DNA from: Bacillota bacterium
GTDB lineage: Bacteria > Bacillota > Clostridia > Lachnospirales > Lachnospiraceae
DNA length: 64,000 nucleotides
Assembly: GCA_023441965.1 (NCBI GenBank)
Contig: JAEZNB010000011.1
Span: 3,230-67,229, forward strand
Direction of reading: 5' to 3'
Shown: positions 51,821-60,901 of the stretch, piece after piece
Layout of the letters: each line of letters begins with the position of its first letter
Position numbering within the stretch: position 1 is the first letter of the stretch
Notes under the pieces: model-generated
Told to the model about the DNA's origin: nothing
Seen by the model: only the letters and a program-made list of their open reading frames with translations
The model's database searches: none
Made by a program: the position numbers and the translations under genes

Positions 51821-53257
51821 ATGAGCAGTACTGTACAGCTGTCAGCAAGAGAACGTATTTTAGCTTTGCTTGATGACAATAGCTTTGTTGAAGTCGGCGC
51901 TTTCGTTACAAAGAGAAGTACGGACTTTAATCTGAATCAGAAGGAAGTACCTTCTGATGGTGTTATAACCGGCTATGGTATCGTAGATGGCAATCCTGTC
52001 TATGTCTACAGTCAGGATGCAGCTTCCCTGGGAGGCTCCATCGGTGAGATGCATGCCGGTAAAATCACACATATTTATGATCTTGCACTTAAGGTGGGAG
52101 CTCCCGTCATCGGCCTCATTGATTCAACAGGTATGAGACTCGAGGAAGCAACCGATGCACTGAACGGTTTTGGTGAGATATACCTGAAGCAAACCCTGGC
52201 TTCCGGTGTAATCCCTCAGATCACCGCTATTTTTGGTAACTCCGGCGGTGGACTGGCTGTGATGGCTTCCTTAAGTGATTTTTCCTTTATGGAGGGAAAA
52301 AATGCAAAATTATTTGTAAACTCCCCGAATACATTACAGGGAAATTATAAAGAGAAATGTGATAGCGCAGCAGCCAGCTTCCAGTCCAAAACCGGCATGG
52401 TAGATTATGTCGGCAACGGAGATGCGGAAGTGATTGCAAAGCTTCGTGAGCTGATTTCTTTATTACCGTCCAATAATGAGGACGACGCATCCTATGTGGA
52501 ATGTACGGATGATTTAAACAGGCTTCTTCCCGCTTTTGCCTCCGAAGTCAAGGATACAGCAAAGGCTCTGGCGGATATCGCCGATAACCATTATTTCTTT
52601 GAGATGAAGAAGGATTATGCCAGAGAGATGGTCACCGGTTTCCTTCGTCTGAATGGTATGACGGTTGGTGCAGTAGCTAACCGCAGCGAGCTCACAGATG
52701 AGCAGGGTAAGGTCGTAGCTAGCTTTGACCAGACTCTGACTACGGATGGCTGCAATAAGGCTGCCAGCTTCGTATCCTTCTGTGATGCCTTCAGAATTCC
52801 TGTACTGACATTGACCAATGTGACCGGTTATAAGACAACCCTTGATGAGGAGAAGACCATAGCCAAGGCAGCTGCAAAGCTGACCCAGGCCTTTGCGGAT
52901 GCGACAGTACCCAAGGTGAATGTGATCATCGGTAAAGCCTTCGGCAGTGCCTATATCACCATGAATTCGAAACATATCGGTGCAGATCTTGTCTTCGCCC
53001 TTCCCAGCGCCCAGATCGGTATGATGGATGCTGAACAGGCTGCAAGAATTATGTATGATGGCAGCTCCGCAGAAGTAATCAAGGAGCAGGCAGCCGCATA
53101 CGCAGAGCTTCAGAGCAGCGCCCTTTCCGCAGCGAAGCGCGGTTACGTGGACAACATTATCGAAGCGGAAGCAGTAAGAAAGCAAGCAGTCTATGCTTTT
53201 GAAATGTTATTTACCAAGACGGAAGCCCGCCCGGTGAAAAAGCATAATTCCAAATAA
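51821..53257 (+). CDS. Carboxyltransferase (12S/MmdA-like, acyl-CoA carboxylase beta family)
   Basis: The 478-residue protein has the tandem crotonase-like fold of biotin-dependent carboxyltransferases. The N-terminal half has DGVITGYGIVDGNPVYV, SQDAASLGGSIGEMHAGKI and GNSGGGLAVM; the C-terminal half has DGCNKAASFVSFCDAFRIPVLTLTN and KAFGSAYITMNSKHIGADLVFALPSAQIGMM, which forms the acyl-CoA or carboxybiotin pocket. It is somewhat shorter than classical 12S subunits or MmdA (about 510 residues), and the acyl-CoA substrate cannot be deduced. It heads a cluster with an OadG-like, a biotin carrier and a 5S-like subunit. AATTGGAGG precedes the ATG. Confidence 0.85.
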   Translation: MSSTVQLSARERILALLDDNSFVEVGAFVTKRSTDFNLNQKEVPSDGVITGYGIVDGNPVYVYSQDAASLGGSIGEMHAGKITHIYDLALKVGAPVIGLIDSTGMRLEEATDALNGFGEIYLKQTLASGVIPQITAIFGNSGGGLAVMASLSDFSFMEGKNAKLFVNSPNTLQGNYKEKCDSAAASFQSKTGMVDYVGNGDAEVIAKLRELISLLPSNNEDDASYVECTDDLNRLLPAFASEVKDTAKALADIADNHYFFEMKKDYAREMVTGFLRLNGMTVGAVANRSELTDEQGKVVASFDQTLTTDGCNKAASFVSFCDAFRIPVLTLTNVTGYKTTLDEEKTIAKAAAKLTQAFADATVPKVNVIIGKAFGSAYITMNSKHIGADLVFALPSAQIGMMDAEQAARIMYDGSSAEVIKEQAAAYAELQSSALSAAKRGYVDNIIEAEAVRKQAVYAFEMLFTKTEARPVKKHNSK

Positions 53258-53349
53258 GACGCAGGCTTAAGTATAGATAAAGACAAGCACAAGCAAGCAT
53301 GGGATTTTCGCTTAGATTTTAGCTACTGAAGGTAGCATGGAGGAATGCT

Positions 53350-53730
53350 ATGGGAACAATACTTAACAGTATCACCGGCAGACCGGTTTTATTAAGCACA
53401 TTTCTGGACCGTCTGGCCGAGGATCCTTTGAATTTAACCATCAGTCTGGGCATTGTATTTGCTGTACTGATCTTAATTATTCAGCTGATCTATGTGATTT
53501 CTTCTGCCTCCGCCAAGAGTAAGAGCAATGAAGCGGGTCAGAGTAAGAAGGGCACATATGTGGATAATGTCATTACCCAGATTGTACAAAGGGAAGAGAA
53601 AGAGCTTATGGATGATTGTGAGCTGGTAGCCGTGATTACCGCTGCAATTATGGCTTCCCTGGGAAGTGAAGCACCGGCGGACGGTTTGGTAGTGCGTTCT
53701 ATCCGGAAGCTGGACAGCAGGAGAAGATAA
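53350..53730 (+). CDS. OadG/MmdD-like small membrane subunit
   Basis: The 126-residue protein has one hydrophobic helix (about residues 31-52; LGIVFAVLILIIQLIYVI) and a soluble tail with DCELVAVITAAIMASLG, the segment that marks the gamma/delta subunits of sodium-pump decarboxylases, which help assemble the complex on the membrane. GGAGG lies 6 bases before the ATG. In known pumps this subunit contacts the OadB/MmdB channel, yet no such gene is in the window, so it may tether a soluble transcarboxylase or work with a distant beta subunit. Confidence 0.75.
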   Translation: MGTILNSITGRPVLLSTFLDRLAEDPLNLTISLGIVFAVLILIIQLIYVISSASAKSKSNEAGQSKKGTYVDNVITQIVQREEKELMDDCELVAVITAAIMASLGSEAPADGLVVRSIRKLDSRRR

Positions 53731-53818
53731 CAAGCCTGATAAAGGGCAGGACATATCTGGTCCTGAGCCGTATATTTCGGACATATGAAGATGTCCATGA
53801 ACAAGGAGGATGAATTAC

Positions 53819-54229
53819 ATGAAATATTATACAATTACTGTGAATGGCAATACCTATGAAGTATCTGTAGAAGAAGGTCATGCAGCACCTGCAAGAACGA
53901 TGGCAGCTCCTGTAGCAGCTCCCGCAGCAGCTCCTGTAGCTGCACCTGCTCCTGCAGCAGCTCCCGCTCCTGCCCAGGAAGCACCGAAGCCTGCAAAGGC
54001 TGCTTCCGCTACCGGAAGTGTGAAGGTGGCTTCCCCCATGCCCGGTAAGATCGTTTCCGTGAAAGCAAGTGAAGGCAAGGCTGTAAAGCGTGGTGAAGTG
54101 ATTCTGGTTCTGGAAGCCATGAAGATGGAGAATGAAATCGTAGCACCTCAGGACGGAACGATTGCCAGCATCAATGTGACTGCAGGTCAAACGGTGGAAG
54201 CCGGAGATTTACTTGCAACCTTAAATTAA
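53819..54229 (+). CDS. Biotin carboxyl carrier protein (biotin/lipoyl attachment domain)
   Basis: The 136-residue protein has a short N-terminal segment (MKYYTITVNGNTYEVSVEE), an Ala/Pro-rich flexible linker (about 25-60) and a C-terminal biotinyl domain. The biotinylation site is Lys102 in LEAMKME, with the usual beta-sandwich features VASPMPGKIVSV and VEAGDLLATL. The ATG at 53810 has no space to AAGGAGG (53803-53809), so ATG 53819 is chosen. It carries carboxyl groups between the 5S-like and 12S-like subunits encoded on either side. Confidence 0.93.
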   Translation: MKYYTITVNGNTYEVSVEEGHAAPARTMAAPVAAPAAAPVAAPAPAAAPAPAQEAPKPAKAASATGSVKVASPMPGKIVSVKASEGKAVKRGEVILVLEAMKMENEIVAPQDGTIASINVTAGQTVEAGDLLATLN

Positions 54230-54308
54230 TAGAAGGACTACAGTTGTTTCATAGTTCCTATGGAATATATCAAAACAGTAGTTCTTAAGGAGGACAGGAG
54301 GTATTATT

Positions 54309-55721
54309 ATGGCTGAACAAGTAAAAAGGCCGGTTAAAATAACAGAAACCATTTTGCGTGATGCCCATCAATCCCTGATTGCGACAAGAATGTCCACAGA
54401 GCAGATGCTCCCGGTCATTGAGAAGATGGATCGGGTAGGTTATCATGCCGTTGAATGCTGGGGTGGAGCAACATTTGATGCTTCCCTGCGTTTCCTCAAG
54501 GAAGATCCTTGGGAAAGATTAAGAAAGATCAGAGCAGGCTTTAAGAATACAAAGCTGCAGATGCTCTTCCGTGGTCAGAATATCTTAGGCTACCGCCATT
54601 ATGCAGATGATGTGGTTGCTTACTTTGTACAGAAATCCATTGCAAACGGTATTGATATCATTCGTATCTTTGATGCGCTCAATGATATCCGTAACCTGGA
54701 ATGTGCGGTAAAGGCAACAAATAAAGAAAATGGTCATGCCCAGATCGCCATCTCTTATACCCTCGGTGATGCTTATACCACCGAGTACTATGTAAATATG
54801 GCAAAGCAGATCGAGTCTCTCGGAGCATCCTCCATCTGTATCAAGGACATGGCAGGACTGCTGGTTCCTTATGAGGCAACCGTATTGGTCGGCGCCCTGA
54901 AGGCTGCGGTCAGTATCCCGATTGACCTTCACACCCATTACACAAGCGGTGTCGGTGGCATGACTTACTTAAAGGCTGTAGAAGCAGGCTGCGATATCAT
55001 AGATACAGCTATGTCACCCTTCGCTATGGGTACCAGCCAGCCGGCTACAGAGGTTATGGTTGAGACCTTTAAGGGTACTCCTTATGACACCGGTTACGAT
55101 CAGCTGCTTCTGGCTGAAATCGCTGATTATTTCAGACCTTTAAGAGACAATGCTTTGGAGTCCGGACTGTTGAATCCTAAGGTTATGGGCGTAGATATTA
55201 AGACTCTGCTTTATCAGGTACCGGGAGGCATGTTATCTAATCTGGTATCCCAGTTAAAGGAGCAGAAGGCAGAAGATAAGTATTATGAAGTGCTTCAGGA
55301 GATTCCGAGAGTTCGTAAGGACTTCGGTGAGCCTCCTTTGGTTACCCCCTCCAGCCAGATCGTCGGAACACAGGCTGTTCTGAATGTACTTGCAGGAGAG
55401 CGTTATAAGATGGTAACAAAGGAGACCAAGGCCCTCTTATCCGGTGAATATGGACAGACCGTTAAGCCCTTCAATGCAGAGGTCCAGAAGAAGGTAATCG
55501 GAGATAAGCAGCCCATTACCTGCAGACCCGCTGATCTGATCGAGCCCGAGCTGGCGAAGATTGAAAGCGAAATCGCAGAGTGGAAGGAACAGGATGAGGA
55601 TGTATTATCCTATGCTTTGTTCCCTCAGGTTGCCATTGATTTCTTTAAGTACCGCAGAGCGCAAAAGACCGGAATCGATCTGACAGCCGCAGACAGCAAG
55701 AATCAGGCTTATCCGGTATAA
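54309..55721 (+). CDS. oadA: Pyruvate/oxaloacetate carboxyltransferase (5S/OadA-like, no biotin domain)
   Basis: This subunit exchanges a carboxyl group between oxaloacetate and biotin. The 470-residue protein has an N-terminal HMGL-type TIM barrel with the metal-binding ETILRDAHQSLIATRM (Asp) and DLHTHYTSG (two His), the catalytic lysine in CIKDMAGL, and a C-terminal conserved carboxylase domain. It lacks a biotin domain, which is encoded separately upstream, as in transcarboxylase 5S and some OadA. AAGGAGGACAGGAGG upstream gives a very strong ribosome binding site. The gene ends the cluster before a terminator at 55745. Confidence 0.92.
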   Translation: MAEQVKRPVKITETILRDAHQSLIATRMSTEQMLPVIEKMDRVGYHAVECWGGATFDASLRFLKEDPWERLRKIRAGFKNTKLQMLFRGQNILGYRHYADDVVAYFVQKSIANGIDIIRIFDALNDIRNLECAVKATNKENGHAQIAISYTLGDAYTTEYYVNMAKQIESLGASSICIKDMAGLLVPYEATVLVGALKAAVSIPIDLHTHYTSGVGGMTYLKAVEAGCDIIDTAMSPFAMGTSQPATEVMVETFKGTPYDTGYDQLLLAEIADYFRPLRDNALESGLLNPKVMGVDIKTLLYQVPGGMLSNLVSQLKEQKAEDKYYEVLQEIPRVRKDFGEPPLVTPSSQIVGTQAVLNVLAGERYKMVTKETKALLSGEYGQTVKPFNAEVQKKVIGDKQPITCRPADLIEPELAKIESEIAEWKEQDEDVLSYALFPQVAIDFFKYRRAQKTGIDLTAADSKNQAYPV

Positions 55722-55744
55722 GAACAATAGTTTATTAAGAGATT

Positions 55745-55781
55745 AACACATGCAGTGGAATACTCCCTGCATGTGTTTTTA
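55745..55781 (+). terminator. Intrinsic terminator of the carboxyltransferase cluster
   Basis: AACACATGCAG (55745-55755) pairs perfectly with CTGCATGTGTT (55767-55777) and is followed by TTTAT. Confidence 0.9.
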
Positions 55782-55810
55782 TGTAGTTTAGGAATTTTCG
55801 GAATCAACAG

Positions 55811-55839
55811 TTGACAAATTGTACCATATCATCTATAGT
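55811..55839 (+). promoter_or_regulatory. Sigma-A promoter of the hybrid kinase gene
   Basis: A perfect TTGACA (55811-55816) and TATAGT (55834-55839) are spaced by 17 bases. Confidence 0.8.
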
Positions 55840-55904
55840 CAGAATATGTAGTTTTTACACATTTTTTGTAGGAAGGATTCTCCTTTCATTGGGGTGAAGT
55901 GATA

Positions 55905-57647
55905 ATGCTTATCAGTATGAACTTTAATAGAAGCTTTCCTTTTACCGTCTACATTTCAGCAGGCTTGTTCTTTGTTTCTGCTCTGATCTTAGCCTTTTGC
56001 TTTTATAGTAATACGAAATTCGGTAAAATGTATCGGTCTCTCTATTATAGAGAGGAGCTGTTCAATTCCCTCTGTACGAATCTGGATGATATTCTGTTAA
56101 TCTACCGCTTCGAGGGCTTTATCGTAGAATATATCTCCCCGAATCTGGAACGGCTCTATGGCTTCAAGGTAAAGGATTTCAAGAGAAATCCCTTCCGTGT
56201 CCTAAATCAGATGAGTCCCCCTGTCCGGGAGGAGATTACCGCCTACTTTACTACCAAGCCCCTCACCACCAATAAGGTAATCGAGTTTGAGATGTTTAAT
56301 CCGGTCCGGAAGAAAACTGTCTCTCTGTTGTTACGGATTTATCCGGTATATGACCGGCAGCATCTGAAGCGCTATATATTAAGTATATCCGATATCACCA
56401 TGGAGAAGGAGACACAGCAGGTCCTAAGGGATGCGCTGATAAATACCCAGAAGGCAAATGAAGCAAAAAAGGAATTCCTGTCTCATATGAGCCATGAGAT
56501 CCGTACGCCCCTGAATACAATCAACGGTATGGCTCAGATTGCCCTCAGATCCCTGGAGGATGATCAGAAGGTGGAAAGCTGCCTGTTTAAAATATCTGAT
56601 TCCTCACAGAAGCTGATCAGTCTGGTGAGCAACATCCTGGATATGAGCCGAATTGACAGTAATAAGCTGATCCTGAATCGGGATCTGTTCCAGCTGGACC
56701 AGCTGATCTATGAATTGTCAGAGCTGTTTCATACCCAGGCAGAGATGAAGCATCTGAAATTTAACCTGCTGCTGAAAAATATCCGCCATAAGCATCTGTT
56801 GGGGGATCCACTGCGCTTAAATCAGATCATCAGCAATTGTATCTCCAATTCCTTAAAGTTCACTCCCTCCGGTGGTAGTATCTCACTGGATATTGAGGAG
56901 CAGGGAGCTTATGGAAACAATGCTGTGTTCTGTTTTACCATCAGAGATACGGGCAAAGGGATGAGTAAGGATTTTATCGACAGGCTTTTCCTTCCCTTCG
57001 AGCAGGAGGACAGCTCTATTGCCAGAAACTACGGCGGAACCGGACTGGGCATGTCCATAACGAAAAATCTGGTCACTTTGATGTCCGGTGATATTGAGGT
57101 CAGCAGTAATCCGGGCCAGGGTACCAGCATTACCATTCATATACCTTTTGAAACCCTGGATGAGCTTTCTGCCAAGCAGAACCTGCAAGTACCGGAGCAT
57201 AAGCAGATAGACTTTGATTTTCAGGGATGCAAGGCTTTGGTTGTGGAAGACAATGATATCAACAGGGAGGTCATCTGCGAGTTTTTAAAGTATGCCAATA
57301 TCCGGGTGGAGACAGCCTGCGGCGGAAAAGAGGCCCTACGGATGTTCGAGAACTCTGCTCCCGGTGATTACAGGCTGATCTTCATGGACATTCAGATGCC
57401 GGATCAGACCGGCTATGAAACTGCAAGGCAGATCAGGTCCTCAAAACATCCTGATGCCGCAAGCATCAGCATCATAGCCATGTCTGCGGATTCCTATGCC
57501 GAGGATATTGCCTGCTCCTTAGAGGCCGGTATGAATGATCATATCAGTAAACCTATTGATATGAGACAGCTATATCAGCTGATCGGAAAGCTTATGGCTA
57601 TTGAGGATATAAAAGAAGAAAGGTTGATCGGGGAATCGAAAGCATAG
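55905..57647 (+). CDS. Hybrid sensor histidine kinase with PAS and receiver domains
   Basis: The 580-residue protein has one N-terminal membrane helix (about 12-34), a PAS domain (about 50-165; IYRFEGFIVEYISPNLERLYGF), a HisKA domain with the phospho-acceptor His197 in MSHEIRTPLN, a HATPase domain (N box NSLKF, G1 DTGKGMS, G2 GGTGLGM) and a C-terminal receiver domain with acidic VVEDN, phospho-acceptor Asp495 in FMDIQMP and the lysine of ISKPID. It has no extracytoplasmic sensor domain, so the PAS domain likely senses an intracellular signal. No separate response regulator or phosphotransfer gene is next to it. The frame opens at GTG 55899; GGGGTG selects ATG 55905. Confidence 0.92.
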   Translation: MLISMNFNRSFPFTVYISAGLFFVSALILAFCFYSNTKFGKMYRSLYYREELFNSLCTNLDDILLIYRFEGFIVEYISPNLERLYGFKVKDFKRNPFRVLNQMSPPVREEITAYFTTKPLTTNKVIEFEMFNPVRKKTVSLLLRIYPVYDRQHLKRYILSISDITMEKETQQVLRDALINTQKANEAKKEFLSHMSHEIRTPLNTINGMAQIALRSLEDDQKVESCLFKISDSSQKLISLVSNILDMSRIDSNKLILNRDLFQLDQLIYELSELFHTQAEMKHLKFNLLLKNIRHKHLLGDPLRLNQIISNCISNSLKFTPSGGSISLDIEEQGAYGNNAVFCFTIRDTGKGMSKDFIDRLFLPFEQEDSSIARNYGGTGLGMSITKNLVTLMSGDIEVSSNPGQGTSITIHIPFETLDELSAKQNLQVPEHKQIDFDFQGCKALVVEDNDINREVICEFLKYANIRVETACGGKEALRMFENSAPGDYRLIFMDIQMPDQTGYETARQIRSSKHPDAASISIIAMSADSYAEDIACSLEAGMNDHISKPIDMRQLYQLIGKLMAIEDIKEERLIGESKA

Positions 57648-57665
57648 AATCATAATAAAAACGTC

Positions 57666-57694
57666 TTGACAAAGCAGAGGCATTCCTGTATACT
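57666..57694 (+). promoter_or_regulatory. Sigma-A promoter of the ylxM-ffh operon
   Basis: A perfect TTGACA (57666-57671) and TATACT (57689-57694) are spaced by 17 bases. Start of transcription is expected near 57701, inside the hairpin described next. Confidence 0.8.
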
Positions 57695-57695
57695 T

Positions 57696-57727
57696 CCACC
57701 TGTAAAGAAATTTACTTTACAGGGTGG
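57696..57727 (+). promoter_or_regulatory. Inverted repeat over the transcript start, covering the ylxM ribosome binding site
   Basis: CCACC-TGTAAAG (57696-57707) pairs with CTTTACA-GGGTGG (57715-57727) with one bulged G. The 3' arm holds the ylxM Shine-Dalgarno (AGGGTGG), so the hairpin could mask it, or the DNA palindrome could bind a regulator. Confidence 0.5.
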
Positions 57728-57734
57728 TGCTTTT

Positions 57735-58109
57735 ATGAATCCTACAGGTCAGGGAATGGAAAAGCTGGATGAGATCGTCCATCTGTCCATTTTATATGAT
57801 TTTTACGGAGAGCTGTTAAGTGACCATAAGAAACAGCTCTTTGAGGATTATATCCTGAATGATCTATCGCTTAGTGAGATTGCTGCGGAGCAGAATATCA
57901 GCAGACAAGGAGTCTATGATATCATCCGCCGCTGCAGCAGAGAACTGAAGGATTACGAAAGCAAGTTGGCTCTGGTCCGGAAGTTTCAGTCCGTGAAAGA
58001 AAAACTGACTACGATTCAGGATATATCCAAAACAATCAGACAAAGCGGTGATTTGACCGATATCAGCAGAATTGAGACATTGGCAGACGATATTTTAAAG
58101 GAGCTGTAA
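57735..58109 (+). CDS. ylxM: YlxM family DNA-binding protein, SRP-associated
   Basis: YlxM/UPF0122 is a small helix-turn-helix protein that precedes ffh in many Firmicutes and is thought to affect the signal recognition particle. The sequence (about 124 residues) has VHLSILYDFYGELLSDHKKQ, LNDLSLSEIAAEQNISRQGVYDIIRRC (a sigma-70 region 4-like helix-turn-helix) and a C-terminal coiled helix. The open frame extends upstream into the promoter; AGGGTGG before ATG 57735 marks the likely start, with ATG 57756 as alternative. Ffh begins three bases after its stop. Confidence 0.9.
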   Translation: MNPTGQGMEKLDEIVHLSILYDFYGELLSDHKKQLFEDYILNDLSLSEIAAEQNISRQGVYDIIRRCSRELKDYESKLALVRKFQSVKEKLTTIQDISKTIRQSGDLTDISRIETLADDILKEL

Positions 58110-58112
58110 GCA

Positions 58113-59459
58113 ATGGCATTTGACAACTTATCAGAAAAGCTTCAAAATATATTCAAAAGCTTACGGGGCAAGGGAAGACTGACCGAGGCTGATGTAAAAA
58201 CCGCCTTGAAGGAGGTTAAGATGGCCTTATTAGAGGCTGATGTTAACTTCAAGGTGGTAAAGAATTTCGTAAACTCCGTACAGGAGAGGGCTGTGGGCCA
58301 GGATGTTATGTCCAGTCTGACACCCGGTCAGATGGTAATCAAGATCGTTAACGAAGAGATGGTGAAGCTTCTCGGAGAGAACACCGTGGAATTGCAGCTG
58401 AAGCCCTCCAACGAAGTCACCGTTATTATGATGTGCGGCTTACAGGGTGCCGGTAAGACCACGGCAACCGCAAAGCTGGCCGGAAAGCTGAAGTCCAAGG
58501 GCAGAAAGCCCTTGCTCATAGCCTGTGATATCTATCGTCCGGCGGCGATCGATCAGCTGCAGATCAACGGAGATAAGGTCGGTGTCAGCGTCTTCTCCAT
58601 GGGAGATAAGCATAAGCCCTTGAACATCGCTAAGGCAGGACTTGAGCATGCGGTAAAGAATGGTTTCAATGTAGTTATCCTGGATACTGCAGGCCGTCTT
58701 CATATTGATGAGCAGATGATGGAGGAGCTGCAGGAGATTAAGGCCAACCTGACCATCCATCAGACCATCCTGGTTGTAGATGCCATGACCGGTCAGGATG
58801 CAGTGAATGTTGCAGAGCTTTTCCATGAGAAATTAACCATAGACGGTGTCATCATCACAAAGCTGGATGGAGACACCAGGGGCGGCGCGGCCCTTTCCAT
58901 CCGTGCGGTTACCGGCCGGCCGATTTTATTTGCCGGTGTCGGTGAGAAGCTTTCCGATCTGGAGCAGTTCTATCCGGACCGTATGGCCTCCCGTATCTTG
59001 GGCATGGGAGATATCCTAACCCTGATTGATAAGGCCCAGGCCGAATTCGATGAGAATAAGGCCAGGGAAATGGAACGCAAGCTTAAGAAGGCAGAATTTG
59101 ATTTCAATGATTTCCTGGAACAGATGCAGCAGGTAAGGAAAATGGGCGGTCTCGCCGACCTGATGAGCATGCTGCCCGGCGTCGGCAGTAAGATGAAGGA
59201 TGTGGAGATCGATGAGGGTGCCTTATCAAAGCCGGAAGCCATCATCTATTCCATGACGAAGAAGGAGCGCTCCAATCCCGATATCCTAAATCCTTCCCGC
59301 AAGAAGAGAATTGCAGCGGGAGCCGGTGTGGACATCAGTGAAGTGAATGCCTTGGTCAAGCAGTTCGAGCAGAGCAAGAAGATGATGAAGCAGTTCTCCG
59401 GTATGATGGGAGGCAAAGGCGGAAAACGGGGCAAATTCAAGCTGCCCTTCGGTTTTTAA
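58113..59459 (+). CDS. ffh: Signal recognition particle protein Ffh (SRP54)
   Basis: Ffh binds signal sequences and the 4.5S/6S SRP RNA and pairs with FtsY. The 448-residue protein has the N domain, the G domain with CGLQGAGKTTATAKLA (P-loop), ACDIYRPAAIDQL, DTAGRLHID and TKLDGDTRGGAAL, and a Met-rich M domain (about 300-448; FLEQMQQVRKMGGLADLMSMLPG) ending in a Gly/Lys-rich tail. The ATG lies 3 bases after ylxM, indicating coupling. No SRP RNA gene is seen in the window. Confidence 0.97.
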   Translation: MAFDNLSEKLQNIFKSLRGKGRLTEADVKTALKEVKMALLEADVNFKVVKNFVNSVQERAVGQDVMSSLTPGQMVIKIVNEEMVKLLGENTVELQLKPSNEVTVIMMCGLQGAGKTTATAKLAGKLKSKGRKPLLIACDIYRPAAIDQLQINGDKVGVSVFSMGDKHKPLNIAKAGLEHAVKNGFNVVILDTAGRLHIDEQMMEELQEIKANLTIHQTILVVDAMTGQDAVNVAELFHEKLTIDGVIITKLDGDTRGGAALSIRAVTGRPILFAGVGEKLSDLEQFYPDRMASRILGMGDILTLIDKAQAEFDENKAREMERKLKKAEFDFNDFLEQMQQVRKMGGLADLMSMLPGVGSKMKDVEIDEGALSKPEAIIYSMTKKERSNPDILNPSRKKRIAAGAGVDISEVNALVKQFEQSKKMMKQFSGMMGGKGGKRGKFKLPFGF

Positions 59460-59569
59460 CCAAGGAACTAGCGTAGGTTTAAAGTTGCTTCAGGCAATTT
59501 TAGATAAATTTTCAAAAAGCCGGTGTTACGGCAGTTTTGAAGCAAGTAAATTCAAGGAGGTGAATATAA

Positions 59570-59812
59570 ATGGCAGTTAAGATCAGATTAAAGAGAATGG
59601 GACAGAAGAAGGCTCCTTTTTATAGAATCATTGTTTCTGATTCCAGATCACCCAGAGATGGCAGATTCATCGAGGAAATCGGTACCTATGATCCTACACA
59701 GAACCCTAGCGCTTTCAATGTAAACGCTGAGGCTGCAAAGAAGTGGTTAGCTAACGGTGCTCAGCCGACAGATACTGTAGGTAAGATTTTTAAGAATGCA
59801 GGTATCCTCTAA
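59570..59812 (+). CDS. rpsP: 30S ribosomal protein S16
   Basis: S16 is a small-subunit assembly protein. The 80-residue basic sequence [20 protein letters not shown] and the following [21 protein letters not shown] are the classic S16 signature. AAGGAGG lies 8 bases upstream. It sits in the order ffh-rpsP-khpA-rimM-trmD-rplS. Confidence 0.98.
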   Translation: MAVKIRLKRMGQKKAPFYRIIVSDSRSPRDGRFIEEIGTYDPTQNPSAFNVNAEAAKKWLANGAQPTDTVGKIFKNAGIL

Positions 59813-59932
59813 GCTTCGGAGATAATTGAAAAATGTTGACTCCCTTAAGGAAGCTTATGCGGAAAGAGGGAATATAACAATTTTCATTACTGCTTTGAAT
59901 GCGTGAAAGGTGCGCTAAAGGGAGGTAGTGAA

Positions 59933-60163
59933 ATGAAGGAATTAGTAGAGGTAATCGCTAAGTCACTTGTTGATCATCCCGAAGAGGTTGTGGTTACAGA
60001 GAAGGAAACCGAGAAGACCATAGTGGTTGAATTGAAGGTCGCTTCCGATGACATGGGTAAGGTAATCGGCAAACAGGGCCGTATCGCTAAATCCATTCGT
60101 ACCGTTGTTAAGGCAGCCGCAACGAAGGATGACAAGAAAGTCGTAGTCGAGATTATGCAGTAA
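59933..60163 (+). CDS. khpA: KH-domain RNA-binding protein KhpA
   Basis: KhpA (YlqC) is a single KH-domain RNA chaperone that pairs with KhpB in many Gram-positives and affects cell shape and gene expression. The 76-residue protein has the KH core ELKVASDDMGKVIGKQGRIAKSIRTVVKAAA with the GxxG loop (GKQG). An ATG at 59903 opens the frame, but GGGAGG before ATG 59933 marks the real start. Confidence 0.95.
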   Translation: MKELVEVIAKSLVDHPEEVVVTEKETEKTIVVELKVASDDMGKVIGKQGRIAKSIRTVVKAAATKDDKKVVVEIMQ

Positions 60164-60341
60164 TCCGGATTATATTACCATGTCCATGCCGTAATCCGGC
60201 CGATATCAACTACAGATGAAGGGGCTGGCTGCAATGTCTGTTAGGCATATGTAGCACAGCTTCTTTTATTTGCTGTAGGAAGGGAAGTATTGCTTTCCCC
60301 TTACTGATTATAGTATTATATAAGAAAGACGAGGAATTTTA

Positions 60342-60848
60342 ATGGATGATTATCTCAGAGTCGGAGTCATAACCACGACCCATGGAATTAAGGGTGAGGT
60401 AAAGGTATTTCCCACTACCGATGACATAGAACGCTTTAAGGACCTGAAGCAGGTATATCTGGATACCGGTAAGGAATATCTTCCCCTGGAGCTGGAGGGC
60501 GTCAAGTTCTTCAAGCAATTGGCTATATTGAAATTCAAGGGGATGGATCATATCAACGATATTGAGAAATATCGAGGTAAGGACCTCTTGATCCGTCGGG
60601 ATCAGGCCGTTAAGCTGAATGAGGACGAGTATTTTATTTATGATCTGATTTCATCGGAAGTGATGACCGACGAGGGTGCAAGGCTCGGTGTGCTATCCGA
60701 GATCCTGAAAACTAAGGCAAATGATGTGTATGTTGTCCGGACAGAAGAGGGCAAGGAAGTTCTCCTTCCGGCCATCAAGGAATGCATCCTTGACATAGAT
60801 ACGGATCAGAAGAAGATCATTGTCCATGTGATGAAGGGCTTATTATAG
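60342..60848 (+). CDS. rimM: Ribosome maturation factor RimM
   Basis: RimM binds S19 and helps 30S maturation. The 168-residue protein opens with [23 protein letters not shown], typical of RimM (GxxxxxHGxxGE), and has a C-terminal PRC-barrel domain ([37 protein letters not shown]). GAGGA lies upstream. It directly precedes trmD by 53 bases. Confidence 0.96.
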   Translation: MDDYLRVGVITTTHGIKGEVKVFPTTDDIERFKDLKQVYLDTGKEYLPLELEGVKFFKQLAILKFKGMDHINDIEKYRGKDLLIRRDQAVKLNEDEYFIYDLISSEVMTDEGARLGVLSEILKTKANDVYVVRTEEGKEVLLPAIKECILDIDTDQKKIIVHVMKGLL

Positions 60849-60901
60849 CCTAATCAGGGCAATCTTCCATTGTTACACCACAAGAAAGGCAGGATAGATT
60901 T

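Noticed and set aside
52514..53185. Minus-strand open frame (223 codons) opposite the carboxyltransferase gene
   Set aside because: The composition is unusual (many Cys, His, Gly) and typical of an antisense shadow; the plus-strand protein has clear family motifs.
53878..54120. Ala/Gly-rich minus-strand frame opposite the biotin carrier gene
   Set aside because: It mirrors the Ala/Pro-rich linker of the biotin carrier and has no independent support.
57640..60330. SRP RNA or tRNA gene near ffh
   Set aside because: No stretch with the conserved SRP RNA core or a tRNA cloverleaf was found in the gaps of this region.
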